This document shows positions 57,252 to 64,000 of a DNA stretch of 64,000 nucleotides, in pieces. Below the pieces are notes generated by a model. That model ran no database searches. It was not told the DNA's origin and worked only from the letters and a program-made list of their open reading frames with translations. Location: contig QLIY01000505.1 in the NCBI GenBank assembly GCA_003260075.1, positions 52,084 through 116,083 on the forward strand. Direction: 5' to 3'. Position 1 is the stretch's first letter; each line of letters opens with the position of its first letter. The translations under genes were made by a program, and so were the position numbers. This DNA is from Phallusia mammillata. Its lineage: Eukaryota; Chordata; Ascidiacea; Phlebobranchia; Ascidiidae.

Positions 57252-58334
57252 GGTTCTTTTATAACACTTCTATTAAGCTATATGTTACTTCTAAAAATAA
57301 CGATAAAACTTATATTTTTTGCAAATTAAAAATTGAATAACAGGCGACACACTTGACTTGTTGCTATAAGCTCGTACTCTACCACCTATGCACATTCATT
57401 ATTTAATGCAGTATGTAAAGTTCAAATCAAAAAAAATATTAACCAATAGACAGCATAAATCAGTAAGTTATTTAAGTCACAACTTTAAAAGTCAGGAAAA
57501 CAATAATCCAAAATAGCGAGTCATGTCGCACATACAAATCCGATGCATTGTAAGCTATTTCCACGAATTTCAGATGAGCTAAACATGAATCGCCTTTTTA
57601 ATGGTACGTATTTTTTGCTAAACAAATAAAAAATACATTTAAAATTATAATCTTAAATCTTTTTTTTCACATTTAAAATTATAATCTTTTTAATGATGGT
57701 AATTTTTGCGTCAGTCTGTCAAACAAAAAAAATGCCGAATTGATAATAAGAGTATTTTAATTTATAAGAGTATTTAAAGCGAAGTTTTAAAACACCTACG
57801 TTCTTCTGCTAGTATTAGTCCAATAGCGTGAACACATGGACTTGTGCATGGGCTCTTTCTTCTGGCGCCTCAAACTTTTTGGTAGGGTTTTTTGGTAAGT
57901 TCTTTCGGTGGTTTCTTTTTTACTAAAACGGGTGGTTAGTTTGTGGCCCCCCTTGACTGGTTCCACCAACGTCCCACCCCCATTCGTGTTTACCCAAAAT
58001 GCGTCAACCTCACTTTCTTGTGAACCCCAGTCACACAACGCCTTGTCATGGCTTTCGATAAACGTACAAACTAAGGATTTATATTAGACCACACACCAAA
58101 AACAAATCAAAAAATGAGCAAAACAGTGGAATTTATTTATAACTAAGTGCAGCAAATTTTATAAACAGTAATTCGAGATGATAATTCACTTTGCTAAAAA
58201 CGAAAACGTTTAACGACAGTGGAATAAAACCTGCAGGTTTCCTTGACCAGGTATTTGCTGTTACACTTTAATAAGTTACAGTGGATATAACATTAAAAAC
58301 AAAATGTAAAACGTTGGCATATAATTCGACAGAC
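57252..58334. other. spacer between PSMB6 start and the TSR receptor stop
   Basis: It holds the PSMB6 upstream region and a minus-strand module copy at 57900-58060. No filler run and no other gene seen. Confidence 0.55.
57900..58060 (-). repeat. interspersed protein-like module, copy 5 (C-terminal part)
   Basis: The minus-strand frame reads WGSQESEVDAFWVNTN and continues into a basic stretch. The copy at 59440-59600 reads WDRGSQESEAGAKFVNTT at the same place, and the copy at 6285-6560 reads VDAFG. Confidence 0.5.
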
Positions 58335-61300
58335 TCAAGTTTTATTTGTTTTTGGAAGCACTTGCTGGTAAACACTGTCTTGCACCGACGATGGTGGTGA
58401 AATTGGACGAAGATACCCATCGCTATTGGTTTGCAATTCGACCCTTCCTATAGAAATATGCAGTGGTTACAAGTAAGCCTAAAGTGACATTAGGTATTTG
58501 CTACAGAATCTTTCCCGCGCAAAGTAGGCATCATGCGTCGACGATCACTGATTTTATATGTGTAGTTTTGTGTGTGAATGGTTTACGAAGCAACAGTGCT
58601 TTCAAATCAGAATCAGTCAACAAATGGTGTGAAAAGAATTGAACATAAACAGGCGTAATTGGCAAATACGAAAAAGGCCCTAGGCGAAAAAAAGGATTCA
58701 TTATCTTCCGGGTGCTATAATCCCTTTTTTAATGGGCTTATTAAAGGTAATTTTAAACTTTAAAAACCCTAACAGTGACAGGGTATATTTTATCTCAATC
58801 CATATTTTAATGTAGCGTCTCACCGTTTCGGCCAAAGCTGTTCTGAGCAGCTAAATCAGTTGGTTCGTACAAAGTATTTTGAACCATCTTTGGCTGGTCT
58901 GAGCTGACTGACATTCGTGGTGCAGGTGGGGGGCTTCTTGGGGGGGGGGCTCGGCTGGTCTGAGCTGACTGACATTCGTGGTGCAGGTGGGGGGCTTCTT
59001 TCAGGCGGACCAAGCATCTCATATGCAGAATTCTCAACGGCTGTTGGAACCGAACGAGGTGCAGGGGTTGGATGGTTTAAGTAGAATCTAGAAGAGATTA
59101 GATCTCAATATTATCTACGTTTGTTTTTCGGTTATAGAATCCAAAGTAATTGCTTGATATCGTTAACAGTACAAAATACCAAACACTTTTTGTGGTTAAA
59201 CTACTTTTTTGTGTGGTGGAAACTCTAACCCTTATAAGAACGTTTCAAAAACATTTTGAAAATATTGGACTTTGTACCCGGTGACACAGGCTATCTAATT
59301 TTGACTAAAGTTACTTTAATGTTGTCGTGTGCCTGGGCATACAGTCAAGTACCATGAGTTTACTCAGGACCACTATAAGCATTATAGAATAAAACAAGGT
59401 GGTAAGTTTATTTAGGGCCCTCTCGACAGATCCCACAACCGTTCCCCTCAAGTCGTATTTACAAACTTCGCCCCAGCCTCACTTTCTTGTGAGCCCCTAT
59501 CCCAAAACGCTTTATAATGCGGTGTAGCTGCAGCGTGTTCAGCCATTGTCCACCATTTGTGCCCTCCACTATATTGCGCTCCATAACGTTTTAAGGCTGC
59601 GCATCTATTTCTAATGTGTTGATTGTTTACTTTAGAGTTATCGTGTCGTCATGTTTTCTTAGCAACCTTGTAGATTTCTTTTTACGGGTCACCATGCAAG
59701 CGACGATCACTATGGCAACAGAGAGCATAGCGGCAGAACCCAGGATGGCGATGAGAAGAATGAGATCACGTGACAACAGTGGTGCAGGTTGGGCTGGAGT
59801 TTGATTGACAGCTGTACTTGTGGCCGATGTTGATGAGTTTGCACCAAAAACTGCATCTGTTAATAAGTAAAATATACCGTTTTTTTTGTACCACATCAAT
59901 GATTTTGATATAATGGTAGTCATATTAGCAGCTACTTCATGGTTTAAATATTGGCATATTCTGTGCTAAAAAGTTTAAGTATCTTGTTATCTTCAACTTT
60001 TTATCTCTTAAAAAAAGGAAAAGTTAAAAATATCTTGATAATCGTTGTGTTTCGCGTCTACTGTATTTTCGTATGGTTTGTCAACAACATAAATTAATTC
60101 TTAAACTGCATTGTGCAATGTTACGTAGAAAATTCGTGCATGCACGTACGTGGATAACATTCATAACACGCACGTGTCTGGACCGGTTAATTTTAGTAAC
60201 AAAACGCGAAAAAAACGCTCTTTTTGCTAATATTTTTGAGTTTCTAGATAACAAAATAATAATTTTACCAAGGTTTGAACGTGCATTTTCAAACACAAAA
60301 CCATAGAAAACGCCCTAAGAATTTGATGATAAAAAACGTATACTTTCCACCATTTATAGAGTAAAATTCTTGAGTGAATGTTTAAGGTTGCGATGTGATG
60401 CCAATTAAGTTTTAAAAAAAACCTTTTGTGGAATTCGGTGCAGAATTTTTTGTAGAGCTGGCTGTGGGATCAGTCGTTGCTGTAATTTTAGCAGATGTTG
60501 CTGCGTTAGTTGGTGTGGTTGTTAAAATGCTAGTAGGCCGCAACGTAGTAGTTGAAACTGTGGTTGTTGTGGTAGTGGTGGTGCTAGTTGCAACGCTTGA
60601 AACATGAAAGGTTTGCATTAAATTTTCTAACTGTGTAAGGTAAAAAAATTTTAAAGCCGGCTCAAACGAGTTAAAACAGTAAATATAGTTAAGCTAGCAC
60701 AAAAAGGCGTTTTTTTTCAAATCAAGTCTAACATCTTCTAATGTTAAACATTTTAAAGATTTTTAGGCCTGCACAGAACTTTTGCAAGGAAGAGTTTTAT
60801 AACAAAAAGGGACTTACCCACAATTCCCGCCTTTGCAATTCATGAGCTTTAGCTGGTAGTTCAAATTATTTCCACCCGAGCATCTGGTTGAAAGCGTTAC
60901 GTTGATTGAAGACTGCAGAAACATGGAAACGTGATGCTTAAAACCAGCATTAAAAACTTGGTCCATAAAATGTGTGATATTGTCAACTATTTCAACATAA
61001 GCAATGAATAAAAAGTCTTAAAATGACTTTATATTTACTGGTGAAATTTTGTACGTTGTATAGTTGTTTTCGGACAGAAATTTTCAAAAGGTTTTTGTGT
61101 ACTAAAAGTAGCTGACACTGAAACTTAAACCATACGTTTATTTAACCTTCATAAAATATAGATTTAAGTTTAACGCAATTGCTAACTTGTGCTTTTAAGT
61201 CAGCACAAAACGAAGAAAGAATCAGAAATTAAGAATAAAAAATGCCACTACACACCTACATAAACGTTTTTACGTTTACGTTTTGAAGGATGATTTAAAG

Positions 61301-61669
61301 CCGCTTGGCCGACAGAAAAACTAAAAATGTCAATAAATTTTTACGTACATCTTCGTAACAAAGTCGTGTACTCTGTTTTTGACACAGATTCGAGCACACA
61401 GAAAATGGAGACCAACGACCCCACGTTGCAGAACATGAACCGGTGTGTCTGCAAGTTTGGATTTCGTAGCAATTTGGTGCACTTTGACAACGCCCATAAC
61501 GAAACCTGGTGGCTTTGTTGCAGATTTGATTTAAAGCAAAATTTGGAGTACACGGGTACCAAGAATCCCAAATGATAATGTTGGTGCATGGACAGTTAAC
61601 CTGTGGCGCCACCTCGTGTACAAACGTCCACAACAGCAGCAGCGACACCTGCTGACTGAATTTTAACAT
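58335..61669 (-). CDS. thrombospondin-repeat, mucin-stalk type I membrane receptor with ITIM-like tail (unrecognised family)
   Basis: Six exons: 61349-61669, 60818-60912, 60423-60595, 59667-59856, 58824-59087, 58335-58447. After removing a 61-base assembly duplication in exon 5 they join in frame to 364 residues. Domains: signal peptide (about 1-22, LLLLWTF), a Cys-rich ectodomain (about 24-138) with TSR-like WDSWYPC and ATWGRWSPFSVCSNLC, a Thr/Ser/Pro-rich stalk (about 140-222), a membrane span (about 228-250) with the stop-transfer RKKK, and a cytoplasmic tail. The tail has SAYEML (Y282), SVYQQV (Y354), YLRP (Y339) and proline-rich SPPPAPR. ITIM consensus is [S/I/V/L]xYxx[L/I/V]. The ligand and function are unknown. 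A paralogous last exon lies upstream at 62566-62690. If exon 4 is read through, a short tail LLRKHDDTITLK with its own stop is an alternative end. Confidence 0.8.
58892..59001. repeat. 61-base assembly duplication inside receptor exon 5
   Basis: GGCTGGTCTGAGCTGACTGA at 58892 recurs at 58953 after the G-run 58940-58949. Without the 61 extra bases exon 5 is 203 bases and links exons 4 and 6 in phase; with them the frame is lost before exon 6. Confidence 0.9.
59440..59600 (-). repeat. interspersed protein-like module, copy 6 (best preserved)
   Basis: The minus-strand frame is open through CAALKRYGAQYSGGHKWW, AEHAAATPHYKAFW and RGSQESEAGAKFVNTT to a stop. It lies in intron 4 of the receptor gene. 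It has neither an obvious start codon nor splice sites tied to the gene. Confidence 0.6.
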
Positions 61670-62565
61670 TATAACCTACAGGTTTACATAACCTAAAATC
61701 GAAAAGAAAGAGATTAGAAACTGGATGATCGCACATTTAAACGTACGATACTAAGATAAGTAAACGCAACAAATTACAATAATTACAAAAAGGTAAAATG
61801 CAAACAAACATTCAGAAAAAAAAGGAAAAACACGGAGTAGAAACACCAGAATACTTTTTCTAGTGATTTAATCACTGCGTGTAAATTTGTTCTAAATTTT
61901 AAATTTATTCTAATGGTGTAAGACAACTTGACATTCCAAGCGCTATAATAAAGCAAAAAATATAACATCCTAAACCCGCTTACTGTTACTGTTATGCAAT
62001 TTGGCACACAAGTTAAGCAATGCAAAATACACAAATAGTACATTTAGCATGTTGTACTTTTCCAAATCAATATTCTAAAATGAAAATTGGTACTAGCACA
62101 ATACATAAGAAGACAACGCATTAAACTCGAAAGGATGAATGTAAATATATTTAAATAAACTCCAGATAAGTTGGTGCAGCCAGTTATAAAGATGGTTGGC
62201 AAGAGTCGTATACCTTATAATGTAGGACGGGTTCAGGCCCAAGATTGAATAAATCACGGTCTTGAATCAGACCTGACATTATGTTAGGCCACATTTGTAT
62301 CCAGTGGTGGGACTCAATTTTTTTGTCAGCCGGTTCTATCACAAAAGTTACATTTTTTAGCCGATTTTGTTTACAAAAATCCATTAACAGTAACCAGTAA
62401 TGCTAACCGGTTTTCTGATCTCATGAAATTTCTTGAGACGGTTCGATAGAACAGGTGCGAACCGGCTGAATCCCACCACTGTTTGCATCGTAATCTGACA
62501 CAGGTAAATCAAAACGTAGAGAAGTATTAGAAGCCATAATAGAAAACAAATTGACACACATGTTG
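61670..62565. other. receptor upstream region
   Basis: It should contain the promoter of the receptor gene and the 3' UTR of its upstream paralogue. A miniature element lies at 62302-62481. No other gene seen. Confidence 0.5.
62302..62481. mobile_element. hAT-like miniature element, 180 bp, 8-bp target duplication
   Basis: Ends CAGTGGTGGGACTCAA and TGAATCCCACCACTG are inverted repeats; flanks are TTTGTATC (62294-62301) and TTTGCATC (62482-62489), one mismatch. Same family and length as 44331-44510. Confidence 0.85.
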
Positions 62566-62690
62566 TTAATTGTTTGTTCTGTTGTTTCGATCCAGTGACA
62601 AATAAGCATCAGGAACTGAGGGAATGACAGCGTTAAAAGGTTGAAGATAACCGTTTCCGTTCATAGACGTATCTCCTGCTGCTTGATAAC
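62566..62690 (-). CDS. last exon of a tandem paralogue of the receptor
   Basis: An acceptor TTCATTACAG precedes an open frame ending in TAA. It has the same phase (two bases finishing a codon) and a similar size as the receptor's last exon at 58335-58447. It reads NGNGYLQPF and VPDAYLSLDRN, against SDGYLRPI and VQDSVYQQV in the receptor: the YLxP motif and a second, membrane-distal tyrosine are kept. The membrane-span exon that should lie upstream is missing before 62894, where sequence identical to the receptor begins. The gene is therefore incomplete here. Confidence 0.6.
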
Positions 62691-62893
62691 CTGTAATGAA
62701 TTTGTACAAAATATTGAAAACGACTAAATAAAAACGTAATCGCTTTTTTTTCTAGTAACAGACCTATTGTATCAATATTGAGATTTGAATACAAATTACT
62801 GATGATGCGTTTAATTAAATAAATTTGTGTGTAGCGATTGCGGGGTTTTTGTACAAAGCTTTAGCTTTTTTCCCCCCGTTTGACTTTGACTGT

Positions 62894-64000
62894 TGTGGTT
62901 GTTGTGGTAGTGGTGGTGCTAGTTGCAACGCTTGAAACATGAAAGGTTTGCATTAAATTTTCTAACTGTGTAAGGTAAAAAAATTTTAAAGCCGGCTCAA
63001 ACGAGTTAAAACAGTAAATATAGTTAAGCTAGCACAAAAAGGCGTTTTTTTTCAAATCAAGTCTAACATCTTCTAATGTTAAACATTTTAAAGATTTTTA
63101 GGCCTGCACAGAACTTTTGCAAGGAAGAGTTTTATAACAAAAAGGGACTTACCCACAATTCCCGCCTTTGCAATTCATGAGCTTTAGCTGGTAGTTCAAA
63201 TTATTTCCACCCGAGCATCTGGTTGAAAGCGTTACGTTGATTGAAGACTGCAGAAACATGGAAACGTGATGCTTAAAACCAGCATTAAAAACTTGGTCCA
63301 TAAAATGTGTGATATTGTCAACTATTTCAACATAAGCAATGAATAAAAAGTCTTAAAATGACTTTATATTTACTGGTGAAATTTTGTACGTTGTATAGTT
63401 GTTTTCGGACAGAAATTTTCAAAAGGTTTTTGTGTACTAAAAGTAGCTGACACTGAAACTTAAACCATACGTTTATTTAACCTTCATAAAATATAGATTT
63501 AAGTTTAACGCAATTGCTAACTTGTGCTTTTAAGTCAGCACAAAACGAAGAAAGAATCAGAAATTAAGAATAAAAAATGCCACTACACACCTACATAAAC
63601 GTTTTTACGTTTACGTTTTGAAGGATGATTTAAAGCCGCTTGGCCGACAGAAAAACTAAAAATGTCAATAAATTTTTACGTACATCTTCGTAACAAAGTC
63701 GTGTACTCTGTTTTTGACACAGATTCGAGCACACAGAAAATGGAGACCAACGACCCCACGTTGCAGAACATGAACCGGTGTGTCTGCAAGTTTGGATTTC
63801 GTAGCAATTTGGTGCACTTTGACAACGCCCATAACGAAACCTGGTGGCTTTGTTGCAGATTTGATTTAAAGCAAAATTTGGAGTACACGGGTACCAAGAA
63901 TCCCAAATGATAATGTTGGTGCATGGACAGTTAACCTGTGGCGCCACCTCGTGTACAAACGTCCACAACAGCAGCAGCGACACCTGCTGACTGAATTTTA
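62894..64000 (-). repeat. second, apparently identical copy of receptor exons 1-3
   Basis: 62894-64000 matches 60559-61665 at a fixed offset of 2335 bases, introns included, with no difference noticed by eye. It contains copies of exon 1 (63684 to the window edge), exon 2 (63153-63247) and the first 37 bases of exon 3 (62894-62930). At 62893 the match breaks inside the Thr-codon repeat, and the frame then runs to a stop within about a dozen codons. It is either a very recent tandem duplication with a breakpoint in the ACA/ACC repeat, or an assembly duplicate. Unlike other joints it has no long filler run; only CCCCCC occurs near 62871. Confidence 0.75.

Overview
The window is animal nuclear DNA. 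Genes are split by short GT-AG introns, there are no operon-type ribosome binding sites, and the intergenic DNA is AT-rich. Small hAT-like elements and tRNA-derived repeats are scattered through it. Compact genes, 0.1-1 kb introns and protein sequences close to chordate orthologues fit an invertebrate chordate, most likely an ascidian tunicate of the Ciona type. This assignment is inference: nothing in the window names the species.

Layout, left to right: PRPF6 (minus, C-terminal exon(s) off the left edge, 368-16435); NUS1 (minus, intronless, 17089-17907); RIOK2 (plus, 18702-21371), divergent from NUS1; a possible 69-codon minus-strand gene (22647-22856); HECTD2 (plus, 19 exons, 23435-36262); PSMB4 (minus, intronless, 37828-38613); a C1orf50/DUF2452 orthologue (minus, 40136-41422); ADHFE1 (minus, 12 exons, 42877-49481); SDF4/Cab45 (plus, 7 exons, 50254-53604); PSMB6 (minus, 6 exons, 55369-57251); and an unrecognised TSR-mucin-transmembrane receptor gene (minus, 58335-61669), followed by the last exon of a paralogue and a second, identical copy of the receptor's 5' exons (62566-64000). 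The first nine are housekeeping genes: splicing, dolichol synthesis, 40S maturation, ubiquitin ligation, the 20S proteasome, a mitochondrial transhydrogenase and a Golgi calcium-binding protein. They do not form one pathway, although two 20S beta subunits (PSMB4, PSMB6) lie about 17 kb apart. The receptor at the right end is the most novel gene: thrombospondin-like ectodomain, Thr-rich stalk, one membrane span, and a tail with two ITIM-like tyrosine motifs and a YxxP motif.

The assembly has a strong artefact. There are 44 homopolymer runs, mostly 9-14 bases, and nearly all are followed by a near-copy of the sequence just before them. Every run left of the single N at 7461 is poly-C (12 runs); every run right of it is poly-G (32 runs). 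This looks like unresolved haplotypes joined with filler, with the left contig flipped at scaffolding. Two exons are interrupted by such joints, and both reading frames close only when the extra 61 or 78 bases are removed. Many apparent tandem duplications here should therefore not be read as biology.

Real repeats include at least seven hAT-like miniature elements, five with convincing 8-bp target duplications. There are also tRNA-derived SINE-like sequences and an interspersed module with at least six copies that keeps one protein reading frame.
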